Shown here: in pieces, positions 15,220 to 22,183 of the stretch | Position numbering within the stretch: the first letter of the stretch is position 1 | Layout: the number at the start of each line of letters is the position of its first letter | From: Sneathiella sp. | GTDB taxonomy: Bacteria > Pseudomonadota > Alphaproteobacteria > Sneathiellales > Sneathiellaceae | Length of the DNA stretch: 26,016 nucleotides | Direction of reading: 5' to 3' | Assembly (NCBI GenBank): GCA_002732675.1 | Contig: NVRR01000002.1 | Span: 1-26,016 of the forward strand | Made by a program: the position numbers and the translations under genes | The notes under the pieces: model-generated | Seen by the model: only the letters and a program-made list of their open reading frames with translations | Databases searched by the model: none | What the model was told of the DNA's origin: nothing

Positions 15220-15722
15220 TGAGTTCAACGCAGGGCCAAAATCAGGTTTACCGAGCAAAGCTGCAGGAAACCAAAGATGGCGATGGTCAGCAGATGATGC
15301 GGGTTACAGGCCGGGCAGGCGAGCAGCTTGGGGCGAATTCTCTTGTCCCGCGCATTCAGTCCTTCGGTCTGTCCTCAAATCCGCCACTCGGTTCACATGG
15401 CATTGTTATGGCACCGGGCGGCGATCCATCTGCTGCTGTTTTGCTGGGTGTTGAAAGCCCTGATCACAGAGTTCGAAATGTCGAGATTGGCGGTACGATT
15501 CTCTATGATCAGAACGGCAACATGATTTCGCTGGTTGCTGCGAATATCCGCATTGTCTCGCCCACTGAAATCATTCTTGTGGCACCCAATATCGCACTGG
15601 ATGGCAACGTTTACTTGGGTGGTCCTGTTGGTTCTGGCGTGCCGTCTTCCAAGGAGGGCACGCTGGACACGGCCAACCACGCAGATGTTTCGAACCTGGC
15701 TACCAAGGTGAACGTTGTATGA
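15216..15722 (+). CDS. Baseplate spike protein (Mu gp45/gpV-like)
   Basis: I choose the ATG at 15216, which overlaps the hub stop (ATGA) and has TTGGAG nine bases ahead, giving 168 residues. The longer frame starts at a TTG and is unlikely. The N-terminal half contains an OB-like fold signature (GQQMMRVTGRAGEQLGAN-type strand, then LGSHGIVMAPGGDPSAAVLLGVE). The C-terminal half (GGTILYDQNGNMISLVAANIRIVSPTEIILVAPNIALDGNVYLGG) is a run of short strands, as in triple-stranded beta-helix spikes that pierce the outer membrane. It also ends with an ATGA overlap, so hub, spike and gp46 are tightly coupled. Confidence 0.9.
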   Translation: MMSSTQGQNQVYRAKLQETKDGDGQQMMRVTGRAGEQLGANSLVPRIQSFGLSSNPPLGSHGIVMAPGGDPSAAVLLGVESPDHRVRNVEIGGTILYDQNGNMISLVAANIRIVSPTEIILVAPNIALDGNVYLGGPVGSGVPSSKEGTLDTANHADVSNLATKVNVV

Positions 15723-16282
15723 GCGATATCGTCATCATTCGCCAACATGAGGCCTGCGATACCGATCCGCATTTACCGTGGGATTCGCTATGGATCCACG
15801 ATCACGATACCGCGCAAGGTGGCTATGCTGATTGGGCGCTTGCAGAGACTGATGAAATTGGAAATCAAGTTGGATTGCGCGCGAAGGCGGCACTGCACAC
15901 GGCCATAATTCTTTGCCTGTTCACCGACAAGCGATTGCCCACTGATCAAGAGCCAACACCTCATGATCCAGATCGCCGGGGATGGCACGGTGACACCTAT
16001 GACGTTCGATCCGAAAAGGGCGAGCGGGATATGGGGTCGCTGTTGTGGACCCTTGAGCGCGGAACATTGGACGAATTCAACACCGCCGAAATCGCCAAAG
16101 CCTACTGCTATGAAGCCCTTCAAACGCTTATAGATCAGGGAGTTGTGGCGAGTTTTTCAATCGATGCCGAAGTCGATGTTATCGGTGGCTTGTTGAAAAT
16201 CAAAGTCGATGCCTTTTCCAAAGATGGTTCCGAACAATACAGCCAGAGATTTGGCTACGCATGGGAGCAAACGAAAAACTGA
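15719..16282 (+). CDS. Baseplate wedge protein (Mu gp46 family)
   Basis: A 187-residue protein starting in an ATGA overlap with the spike gene. The family pattern is GGYADWAL near residue 33, then LHTAIILCLFTDKRLPTDQE, RRGWHGDTYD, DMGSLLWTLERGTL and the YCYEALQTLIDQGVVASFSIDAEV segment. It belongs to the gp25-like/gp46 wedge group that links the hub to the outer baseplate. It is slightly longer than the Mu protein. Its TGA overlaps the gp47 start (TGATG). Confidence 0.9.
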   Translation: MSDIVIIRQHEACDTDPHLPWDSLWIHDHDTAQGGYADWALAETDEIGNQVGLRAKAALHTAIILCLFTDKRLPTDQEPTPHDPDRRGWHGDTYDVRSEKGERDMGSLLWTLERGTLDEFNTAEIAKAYCYEALQTLIDQGVVASFSIDAEVDVIGGLLKIKVDAFSKDGSEQYSQRFGYAWEQTKN

Positions 16283-17343
16283 TGCCATATGCTATTCCAC
16301 CAATAAGCCAGCTTGCCGAACGCATGCGCGGTCATTTCGAAGCTGAGTTGCCCGGTTCAAACCCAAGGATCTGGCCGAACAATCTCTTTGTCTCAGCAAA
16401 AGTGTTTGCAGCCGCTTTGTTCGATGGGCACCAGGCTATTCGTTATGCGCTCGACCAGGCTTTTGTCACAACGGCCACGGGTGAGTTTCTTGAACGCCAT
16501 GGTGCAGAGATTGCTATCAATCGTCTGTCGGCAACCTACGCTGCTGGCAAGGTTACACTGATAGGCACGCAAGGAACTGTGATCCCGATCATTGCCCAAT
16601 TCACCCGTGTTGATGGTGTGGTCTACCAATCCACGGTATCGCCTCAAACGATTGGTTCTGGTGGCACAATCGATATTGAAGTTCAGGCTATTGAAACCGG
16701 AGCGGCTGGTAACGGACAAGCTGGAACAACCCTTGGTCTAGGCACAACAATTGCTGGCATCACATCGGTTGTCATTCACACGGATGGCATCGGCGGCGGT
16801 GCAGATGTTGAGAATGATTTCTCACTGCGAGAGCGCATTCTGTTTCGCATGCAGAACAGGCCACATGGCGGATCACCGCCAGAGTATATCGATTGGTCTC
16901 GTGAGGTTGCAGGCGTAACCCGCGTATGGGTTGAGCGTGCTTACAATGGGCCTGGCACAGTTGGCATATTCTTCATGATGGATGATGCTTATGGTGATGG
17001 CATTCCCCAAGCTATCGATGTGCAAGCGCTCACTGTTTATCTCGGCACTCAGGCCCCGGCACCTGCTGCATTGACGGTCTACGCAGCTATTGCCGTGCCG
17101 ATGAATGTTACGGTCGCAAACCTTCTGCCCAATACAATGGAAGTGCAAAACGCAGTTGAAACAGAGCTGGCTGATATGATCCGCAGGCGCGCTGCGCCCG
17201 GGGTCAATTTCAAATATTCGTGGCTTTGGGAAGCTGTATCAAATGCCACGGGCGAGGATTCACATACTGTGCAAACGCCTTCTGCAAACGTGGCGGTGTC
17301 GCCCACTGAAATTGCCACTCTTGGCACGGTGGCTTTCGTCTGA
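16282..17343 (+). CDS. Baseplate protein J-like (Mu gp47 family)
   Basis: I choose the ATG at 16282, which overlaps the gp46 stop and gives the normal beginning MPYAIPPISQLAERMRGHFEAELPG; the result is 353 residues, close to Mu gp47. The baseplate J features are visible: LFDGHQAIRYALDQAF, FLERHGAEIAINRLSATYAAGKVTLIGTQGTVIP, GAAGNGQAGTTLGLGTTIAGI and the RERILFRMQNRPHGGSPPEYIDWSREVAGVTRVWV block. It forms the outer wedge arms that hold the fibres. It overlaps the gp48 gene by one base. Confidence 0.93.
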   Translation: MPYAIPPISQLAERMRGHFEAELPGSNPRIWPNNLFVSAKVFAAALFDGHQAIRYALDQAFVTTATGEFLERHGAEIAINRLSATYAAGKVTLIGTQGTVIPIIAQFTRVDGVVYQSTVSPQTIGSGGTIDIEVQAIETGAAGNGQAGTTLGLGTTIAGITSVVIHTDGIGGGADVENDFSLRERILFRMQNRPHGGSPPEYIDWSREVAGVTRVWVERAYNGPGTVGIFFMMDDAYGDGIPQAIDVQALTVYLGTQAPAPAALTVYAAIAVPMNVTVANLLPNTMEVQNAVETELADMIRRRAAPGVNFKYSWLWEAVSNATGEDSHTVQTPSANVAVSPTEIATLGTVAFV

Positions 17344-18011
17344 TGCGCGCTGATCATTGTGGGCCGGATACACGCCGACCCTACAAATGTCCTGACCGGG
17401 AAGACCTGTTCCGGGCATTTATAATGCTGCTACCGCGCGGGCGGGCATGGCAAACACATGATGACGGTGTGCCAAGAGATCAATCATGGTTGCAGCGATA
17501 CTGGTGGGCTGTTGCTGGTGAAAGTGTTGTGTTGTGGCAATCTATTTGCAGCATGACCGATCAGTATTTCTGCGACACTGTCACCTATATGCGTGATGAG
17601 CTGCTGGCAGATTATGGGCTGCCTGACGAATGCGATCCCTATGGTGATATCTGCACCAGGATTGCAGCCTATGGTGATTATGGTTGCGAACACTGGACTG
17701 CCATAGCTGCCGCTCACGGGTGGGATATTGTATGTTCTACCTTTGAGCAATCCTGTTGCGGCCAGGCTGGTCATGCGAGGGCAGGGTATATGGAATGTAA
17801 CTCCAGCCCGTCATGGCTGAATTCTCAAATCAACATCACGATCAATATAGCGACATCAACCGCATACGACGATGACCCATGCCTCACGAATTGTGTGGGC
17901 TATGCCACGACAGGGTGGGCACGGGCTTGCGAAATTTCGCCCGACTCCCTGATTTGCTTGCTGGAAAAGACTGTTCCAGCTCACGTTCAACTTAATATTG
18001 GAACCAATTAA
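17343..18011 (+). CDS. Baseplate/tail protein, DUF2313 (Mu gp48 family), Cys-rich
   Basis: A 222-residue protein coupled to gp47 by a TGATG overlap. The LLPRGRAW motif near residue 29 is the hallmark of the family, followed by YMRDELLADYGLPDECDPYGDICTRIAAYGDYGCEHW. The protein carries about fifteen cysteines, including a CC pair, far more than the enterobacterial relatives I recall. Cys-containing versions seem common in alphaproteobacterial phages, so this may be structural, with metal or disulfides. Mu gp48 is a baseplate component next to the fibres. The fibre gene begins at the base after its stop. Confidence 0.88.
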   Translation: MRADHCGPDTRRPYKCPDREDLFRAFIMLLPRGRAWQTHDDGVPRDQSWLQRYWWAVAGESVVLWQSICSMTDQYFCDTVTYMRDELLADYGLPDECDPYGDICTRIAAYGDYGCEHWTAIAAAHGWDIVCSTFEQSCCGQAGHARAGYMECNSSPSWLNSQINITINIATSTAYDDDPCLTNCVGYATTGWARACEISPDSLICLLEKTVPAHVQLNIGTN

Positions 18012-18929
18012 ATGGCAGATATTATTGCACCGGGCGTTACGCCCAATACGACAACACGCCCTTTCACAAAGGGTACTGGGGTGCCTAGCGACACATGGTT
18101 TATGGCGGGCCCGTCTTGTGCCGATTCAACGCCGATCATGCCTGAATTCCTGAATATGCTTTCAGGCCAAATGCGACAGGCTGTTCGCACGAGTGGATCT
18201 GCTGAGGCTATCGATGATCCACGCATGTTGTCTGAGGCCATGGCTCGCTATGCGACTGGTGGCATTGTTGCGGTTCAAGCTGGCAATACCGCAGATGATT
18301 ATGACCTGCTGCCGCTGGGAGACTATTATGGGGCAACTGGTTATTTCGAAGGCATGAAACTGCAATTTGTTCCAACATCTACAAATGTTGCTACTGGCAG
18401 TACTCGTGTTCGTTATGGGACCATATTGCCATACAAAAAGGTGTTGGATATTGCGGGCGCAGACTTGGATGCAGCAGATTTCACGGCAAACTATCCTGTT
18501 TCAATGCGGTACAATGCAGCATCTGATGGGAACGTGGGGGCTTTCATTCTCGATCCGTGGTCAACACCAAACTTTATTCCCACCACAGTTTTTACAAAGG
18601 AATTTGTCAGCCCTGCAATACCGATTGTTCCAGGTGGGTTGGTCACTCTTGTTCATGGCCTTGGTGGTCTGCCGAAATTAGTAACGATTACACTTGAATG
18701 CCTTGTTGCAGAACATGGGTATTCTGTTGGTGAAGTGTTGATTGTGAACAACAACTACAATGGCGAGACAGCAGGCACTGAAGGGCAGTCGTTAAGTTAC
18801 ACTGCCGCTGAAATATCTCTAAGGTTTGGTAATATATCGCCGGTGTATCAAGTTGTTCGCAAGTCAGACGGTAATCAGGCGTTATTGACAAGTAATCAAT
18901 GGAATACAGTCGTGAGGGCTTTCGCATGA
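18012..18929 (+). CDS. Tail fibre protein (probable receptor-binding)
   Basis: A 305-residue protein in the position of the Mu fibre gene S. The N-terminal region (PSDTWFMAGPSCADSTPIMPEFLNMLSGQMRQAVRTSG, then DPRMLSEAMARY) is the kind of baseplate-binding section found in short alphaproteobacterial fibres. The rest is Gly/Thr/Asn-rich beta sequence without a family I can name. The C-terminus (NISPVYQVVRKSDGNQALLTSNQWNTVVRAFA) would hold the receptor tip. Its last codons overlap the next gene (ATGA). Function comes mainly from position. Confidence 0.75.
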   Translation: MADIIAPGVTPNTTTRPFTKGTGVPSDTWFMAGPSCADSTPIMPEFLNMLSGQMRQAVRTSGSAEAIDDPRMLSEAMARYATGGIVAVQAGNTADDYDLLPLGDYYGATGYFEGMKLQFVPTSTNVATGSTRVRYGTILPYKKVLDIAGADLDAADFTANYPVSMRYNAASDGNVGAFILDPWSTPNFIPTTVFTKEFVSPAIPIVPGGLVTLVHGLGGLPKLVTITLECLVAEHGYSVGEVLIVNNNYNGETAGTEGQSLSYTAAEISLRFGNISPVYQVVRKSDGNQALLTSNQWNTVVRAFA

Positions 18930-19240
18930 GTATCAAATATTTTCGAGATGAAGTCGGCAAATACCTTGGCTCGTATGGTGTCGGTGCAACAGTTCCAGAT
19001 GGCGCTATTGAATGCCCCGCTCCGCTCCATGCTGATGCAAACTGGAATGGCACGGATTGGGACGCATACACACCGCCGCCAATTGTTGATCCCAATGACG
19101 TGGATGAATTTGAAACGGTGGCAAAAGGTGTTGCGAAAGTTCCGCTGAAACGTTTGTTCTTGGTGCCAAGTGGTGAAGACAAGGGGCTGTATCTCAATCG
19201 TTCTGGCGGCGCGCTGCGGGTTGGAGTCATCTCGGATTAG
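18926..19240 (+). CDS. Fibre-associated protein, possible fibre assembly chaperone
   Basis: I choose the ATG at 18926, which overlaps the fibre stop (ATGA) and gives 104 residues. The HADANWNGTDWDAYTPPP segment, with its paired Trp, is the type of motif seen in small tail fibre assembly proteins. The C-terminal half (VPLKRLFLVPSGEDKGLYLNRSGGALRVGVI) is a short beta domain. I do not recognise a named family. The gene directly follows the fibre gene, the usual place for a fibre chaperone, and it is the last gene of the tail operon before the terminator. Confidence 0.6.
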   Translation: MSIKYFRDEVGKYLGSYGVGATVPDGAIECPAPLHADANWNGTDWDAYTPPPIVDPNDVDEFETVAKGVAKVPLKRLFLVPSGEDKGLYLNRSGGALRVGVISD

Positions 19241-19266
19241 CTAATCAAAATCATTGCTTGAAACAC

Positions 19267-19289
19267 ACCGCCCACGAGGCGGTTTTTTT
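19267..19289 (+). terminator. Rho-independent terminator between tail and lysis modules
   Basis: A perfect six-base-pair stem (ACCGCC at 19267-19272 with GGCGGT at 19278-19283) around a five-base loop is followed by seven Ts. It ends the tail operon. The T run stops only twelve bases before the endolysin ATG, so no promoter fits between them. Confidence 0.88.
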
Positions 19290-19301
19290 ATGGGTGAAAA
19301 T

Positions 19302-20225
19302 ATGAACAAACAGAAGTTCTACAACGCACTGCGTGAGAGCGGCGCGGTATTCGGCGCAACGCTTTCTCAGGCTCAAGTGGATGGCTGCGACGCTATTTTG
19401 GATTCCTGCGCCCGGCAGAAAGTCACAGCGCCGCATTACGTTGCCAACATCTTGGCTCAAGTTGCCCATGAGACCGGTGGTTACATGCTGCCGATCAAAG
19501 AAACCGTAATGCCTCATCACAAGGATAAAAACCCAAGTGATGCAACGGTGATTAAGCGGCTTGATCGTGCCTTTGCGAAAGGTCAGCTGTCATGGGTCAA
19601 AACACCGTATTGGCGCGATGGCGCTTTCGGGCGCGGACCTATCCAAACCACCCATTGGCGCAATTACGAAACGATTGGCCGGCGGCTGGGGTTGCCATTG
19701 CGAAACAAGCCGGAACTGCTGTTGAATCCGAAGCATGGCGCAGATAGTGCGGTGATTGGAATGATGGAAGGTTTGTACACCGGCAAGAAACTGTCGGATT
19801 ATCGCTTCCCTGGTGCGCTTGATAGTGATTGGCGGCATCACCCACGGCGCATTGTCAACGGCAATGATGGCACCGATGCCAAGATTTCCAAATATCATCG
19901 GGCATTCTATGGGGCGCTGGTTGCTGCCGGCCGGGATGATGAACCGATCCCCAAGCGCAAGCCATCATTACCAGAGACGGGAGTTCCGCCCGGTCCGCCA
20001 GATGTTGAGACGTATTCACGGCCTGCGCCTGATCGATCCCAGACCAAACCATTAGCAAAATCCACAACCATGTGGAGTGCTGTTGGTTCTGCTTTGACTG
20101 GCGGAGCATCGGCTATTGCTGCCTTTGAACCTTGGGTGGCTGCATTGGTTGTTGTCATCATTGCGGGCTTTGCGTTCTGGATTATGAAAGAGCGCCTCAA
20201 ACGGCATAGGGAACAAGGCGGATGA
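19302..20225 (+). CDS. Endolysin, GH19 chitinase-like, with C-terminal membrane segment
   Basis: I choose the ATG at 19302 (MNKQKFYNALRESG), with GGTGAA just upstream; an in-frame ATG at 19290 is the alternative. This gives 307 residues. The catalytic domain covers about residues 1-205: Glu57 in LAQVAHETGG is the likely acid, and FGRGPIQTTHWRNYETIGRRLG is the substrate-groove motif of phage GH19-like lysozymes that cut peptidoglycan glycan strands. A Pro-rich linker (about 213-255) leads to a hydrophobic helix at about 277-295 and a basic tail, so the enzyme is probably membrane-anchored through its C-terminus. Its stop overlaps the spanin gene start (ATGA). Confidence 0.88.
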   Translation: MNKQKFYNALRESGAVFGATLSQAQVDGCDAILDSCARQKVTAPHYVANILAQVAHETGGYMLPIKETVMPHHKDKNPSDATVIKRLDRAFAKGQLSWVKTPYWRDGAFGRGPIQTTHWRNYETIGRRLGLPLRNKPELLLNPKHGADSAVIGMMEGLYTGKKLSDYRFPGALDSDWRHHPRRIVNGNDGTDAKISKYHRAFYGALVAAGRDDEPIPKRKPSLPETGVPPGPPDVETYSRPAPDRSQTKPLAKSTTMWSAVGSALTGGASAIAAFEPWVAALVVVIIAGFAFWIMKERLKRHREQGG

Positions 20226-20473
20226 TCCGTGTTCTCGCATGGCTCAGAGGCTCCAAGATTGGCCGCTGGGGCGCTGTCGCGTTGCTGGCGGTTACAATCA
20301 TCGGTTTGTTCCTAATGCGCGTCCGCAAGGCTGGTGAGACCGCCTACCGGGCCAAGCAACAGTCCGCACAACTCCAATCACTCATTAAAGCGCTGAGGGC
20401 GAACAATGAAATCACTCAAATGGATACTGATCAGCGCCGGGCTTATGTTCGTAAGTGGGTGTCAGACGACTAG
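20222..20473 (+). CDS. i-spanin (Rz-like)
   Basis: An 83-residue protein starting in an ATGA overlap with the endolysin stop. One membrane helix (about residues 15-33, RWGAVALLAVTIIGLFLM) is followed by a helical region rich in Lys, Gln and Arg (about 36-62) that can form a coiled coil in the periplasm. This is the type II architecture of an inner-membrane spanin, which joins an outer-membrane lipoprotein to fuse the two membranes after peptidoglycan is cut. The lipoprotein gene overlaps it in another frame, which is strong support for the call. Confidence 0.82.
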   Translation: MIRVLAWLRGSKIGRWGAVALLAVTIIGLFLMRVRKAGETAYRAKQQSAQLQSLIKALRANNEITQMDTDQRRAYVRKWVSDD

Positions 20474-20609
20474 CCAAAGCACGTTTTGCCAGACTGAGGC
20501 CGCAGCGCGGCCAACACGTCAAGCCGTTACCGCGGCAAACGCTGCACAGATCGAGCGGTGGGCGCGACACAATCGCCGCGGGGAATTGGAATGCGGGTGG
20601 AAGCCATGA
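20406..20609 (+). CDS. o-spanin (Rz1-like lipoprotein), overlapping the i-spanin gene
   Basis: A 67-residue protein. Its signal sequence ends in the lipobox V16-S17-G18-C19, so Cys19 would be lipidated and the mature 49 residues held at the outer membrane. It starts inside the i-spanin gene in the +1 frame and extends past its end, the embedded/overlapped arrangement seen for Rz/Rz1. GAGGG lies a few bases before the ATG. The mature part is Ala/Arg-rich rather than Pro-rich. Its stop overlaps the next start (ATGA). Confidence 0.82.
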   Translation: MKSLKWILISAGLMFVSGCQTTSQSTFCQTEAAARPTRQAVTAANAAQIERWARHNRRGELECGWKP

Positions 20610-20854
20610 TCAGCAACACAACAAGCATTGGGATAACTATGAAAGACGTATTGCCCGCAACACTCATGGCAGGCGGGGCAACCTTTCCAATATGGAACTG
20701 GTTTAGCGGCTTCAACGAGATGCTAATCAGCTTGGCGGGTATCATTGCATTGATCCTGACAATCCTGATTAAAGCCAAGGATTTGAAAATCAAAAGCGTG
20801 GAGCAGAAAATTAAGCTGGCTGAATTGAGACGCTTAGAAACTCTCGATAAATAG
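20606..20854 (+). CDS. Holin candidate, two membrane segments
   Basis: I choose the ATG at 20606, which overlaps the o-spanin stop and has GGTGGA upstream, giving 82 residues. Two hydrophobic segments (about 15-33, DVLPATLMAGGATFPIWNW, and about 40-57, LISLAGIIALILTILI) precede a charged, helical Lys/Glu-rich tail (KIKSVEQKIKLAELRRLE). This is the layout of class II holins, and the place inside a lysis module with endolysin and spanins fits. No specific family was recognised. A later in-frame ATG (20639) could give a shorter form, as in dual-start holin genes. Confidence 0.65.
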   Translation: MISNTTSIGITMKDVLPATLMAGGATFPIWNWFSGFNEMLISLAGIIALILTILIKAKDLKIKSVEQKIKLAELRRLETLDK

Positions 20855-20864
20855 GAGCATACCA

Positions 20865-21193
20865 ATGTTGAGAATAATCATGGCCGCGTGTGCGGTCTTT
20901 TTTGTGTCTGGCGTTTCGTTTGCTGTCCCCACCAACACAACAGTTGTGCCCAAGAAGGTCTGTCATTCGTTTGACCAGGTGATAACTATTGTCACCAAGT
21001 CCCGCGATACAAAGCTTGTGGCCGCCTATCTCCATCCATTAAATCCCAAGATGCGCATTGCTGTATTTGAAACAGGGGGGGTATTGTCTCTATCGAGGAT
21101 GTCCACAAATGCGTTTACCGAATCAAGATCATTGATCCCGTGTCTATGGATTTCATTTTGACCAAGCTTGGCCTGAAGTGGTCCGGGGTATGA
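20865..21193 (+). CDS. Secreted protein interrupted by a frameshift at a seven-G run
   Basis: The ATG has TAGGAG seven bases upstream. The N-terminus (MLRIIMAACAVFFVSGVSFA) is a signal peptide. Frame 0 reads on to a stop at 21161 (98 residues), but after the Gs at 21075-21081 its sequence becomes Ser/Leu-rich and unconvincing. The -1 frame from the same point reads GIVSIEDVHKCVYRIKII and DPVSMDFILTKLGLKWSGV, a credible C-terminus with a second Cys to pair with Cys33. It ends at a TGA (21191-21193) that overlaps the next ATG. With one extra G, or a -1 ribosomal slip, the product would be 109 residues. I do not know its function. Confidence 0.65.
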
Positions 21194-21354
21194 CAGGGCC
21201 TAGAGTCACCCGTGAGGGCGACAAAGTACATCTCGTATCATCAGGTGTGCGGCAAGAACTCACCATGAGGCAGCTTAGCGACCTCAACAAAGATATAGCC
21301 TATGCGATTGAAGGGTTGATCATGCGGCTTAGTCCGGGCGATCATTCCGGCTAG
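21190..21354 (+). CDS. Small hypothetical protein, 54 aa, coupled to the frameshifted gene
   Basis: This short frame reads MTGPRVTREGDKVHLVSSGV, then a helical RQELTMRQLSDLNKDIAYAIEGL and ends in PGDHSG. Its ATG overlaps the TGA of the shifted upstream frame (ATGA), the same coupling used throughout the lysis module. The GGGG in front of the start could serve as a ribosome site. The last 26 bases overlap the end of the opposing CxxC gene. There is no known family and the role is unknown. Confidence 0.5.
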   Translation: MTGPRVTREGDKVHLVSSGVRQELTMRQLSDLNKDIAYAIEGLIMRLSPGDHSG

Positions 21355-21589
21355 TGTATCTCAATGGTGCAGCCAGGTTAATCTGCAATTGCTTCTGCCC
21401 ACAATTTGTACAGCGCATTTTCAATTCGAGATTGCCAAATAGGTGGATGAATTTCCGCCCAAGCCTATCAACCAGCATTTGCACGTCTATTGGTGCGCTC
21501 CTGTTGCAATTCTGGCAGTGACCGTTGAGGCCATAGCCTTGGTCTAGCAGGTCGCCAAGGGTTTCATTGGTGGTGGTTTTGTCGGGCAT
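21329..21589 (-). CDS. Zinc-finger-like CxxC protein, unknown function
   Basis: An 86-residue protein with two CxxC pairs, GHCQNCNR near residue 25 and RCTNCGQK near residue 62, forming a probable treble-clef or ribbon zinc site, and no membrane segment. A GLNGHCQNC beginning followed by a helix with DVQMLVDRLG, and a final QLQINLAAP strand, is a pattern I have seen in uncharacterised rhizobial proteins. It is the last gene before the attachment site and runs against the lysis operon, overlapping the 54-residue ORF by 26 bases. No ribosome site is clear. It may be a phage cargo gene expressed from the lysogen. Confidence 0.65.
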   Translation of the reverse strand: MPDKTTTNETLGDLLDQGYGLNGHCQNCNRSAPIDVQMLVDRLGRKFIHLFGNLELKMRCTNCGQKQLQINLAAPLRYTSRNDRPD

Positions 21590-21694
21590 TCAACAGGCTA
21601 TCACGGTTTGGAAACTGCTTGTAAGCCATTGATCTTTAATGCGGTGTTTTGGGGTCGGTTTGGAACTAACCCATTGAAAACATGTGATTAGGTT

Positions 21695-21743
<49 letters not shown>

Positions 21744-21791
21744 ATGATTTCAAAGACTTAGCCGAAAATTGATGAGAACACAACAAGAACG

Positions 21792-21833
21792 TGAGACCGG
21801 ATATTTGGTCTCATGGTCTCATATGAGACCAAA
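21792..21833. repeat. Cluster of GGTCTCA/TGAGACC inverted repeats
   Basis: Four half-sites occur in 42 bases: TGAGACC (21792), GGTCTCA (21807), GGTCTCA (21815) and TGAGACC (21824). The last two form a perfect 16-base palindrome (21815-21830). TTTGGTCTCAT at 21804-21814 also pairs with ATGAGACCAAA at 21823-21833. No T run follows, so this looks more like a set of protein binding sites than a terminator. It lies 49 bases after the attachment site, in 220 bases that hold no convincing gene. Confidence 0.6.
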
Positions 21834-21963
21834 CGTTCCTGAGGTGTTCTCAATTGTCATGCAGCAGCTGCAATATCCGCGCGCTCACATCTGTCAATGC
21901 AACGTGAGGGTGAGAATAAATCTGATGAATGTAGTTGATGTGGGTGGTGGGCTTATTATGTTA

Positions 21964-22182
21964 TTAAGTGCCGTCTCTTATTTCAAATATAATGCCTGAT
22001 AGGTCAGAAATGTTTGGGATACCCATCGTGAATTCCAAAATTTCCATAGCTTTTTTCAAAATGGCAGTTTGCTGGTTTGGATCACGCAAAATTCTTCTGT
22101 GGATTTGGATGGTCACAACTCTATTTTTCTCATCATAGTTAGTTATTTGAAAGCCTTCCAAAGGATATTTTTCATCTGCCAT
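21964..22182 (-). CDS. Small hypothetical protein, third gene of a minus-strand operon
   Basis: I choose the ATG at 22182, one base after the stop of the membrane-protein gene, giving 72 residues (MADEKYPLEGFQITNYDEKN start). The longer frame overlapping that gene is not needed. The sequence alternates strands (VVTIQIHRRILRD) with a helix (QQTAILKKAMEILEFTM) and is soluble. I recognise no family. The close spacing shows translation coupled to the two genes before it, so it probably serves the same system, perhaps as a regulator or accessory subunit. Confidence 0.6.
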   Translation of the reverse strand: MADEKYPLEGFQITNYDEKNRVVTIQIHRRILRDPNQQTAILKKAMEILEFTMGIPNISDLSGIIFEIRDGT

Positions 22183-22183
22183 G

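Noticed and set aside
21769..21999. Plus-strand frame of 76 codons after the attachment site
   Set aside because: It runs through the inverted-repeat cluster and ends opposite the small minus-strand gene; no ribosome site or credible protein pattern.
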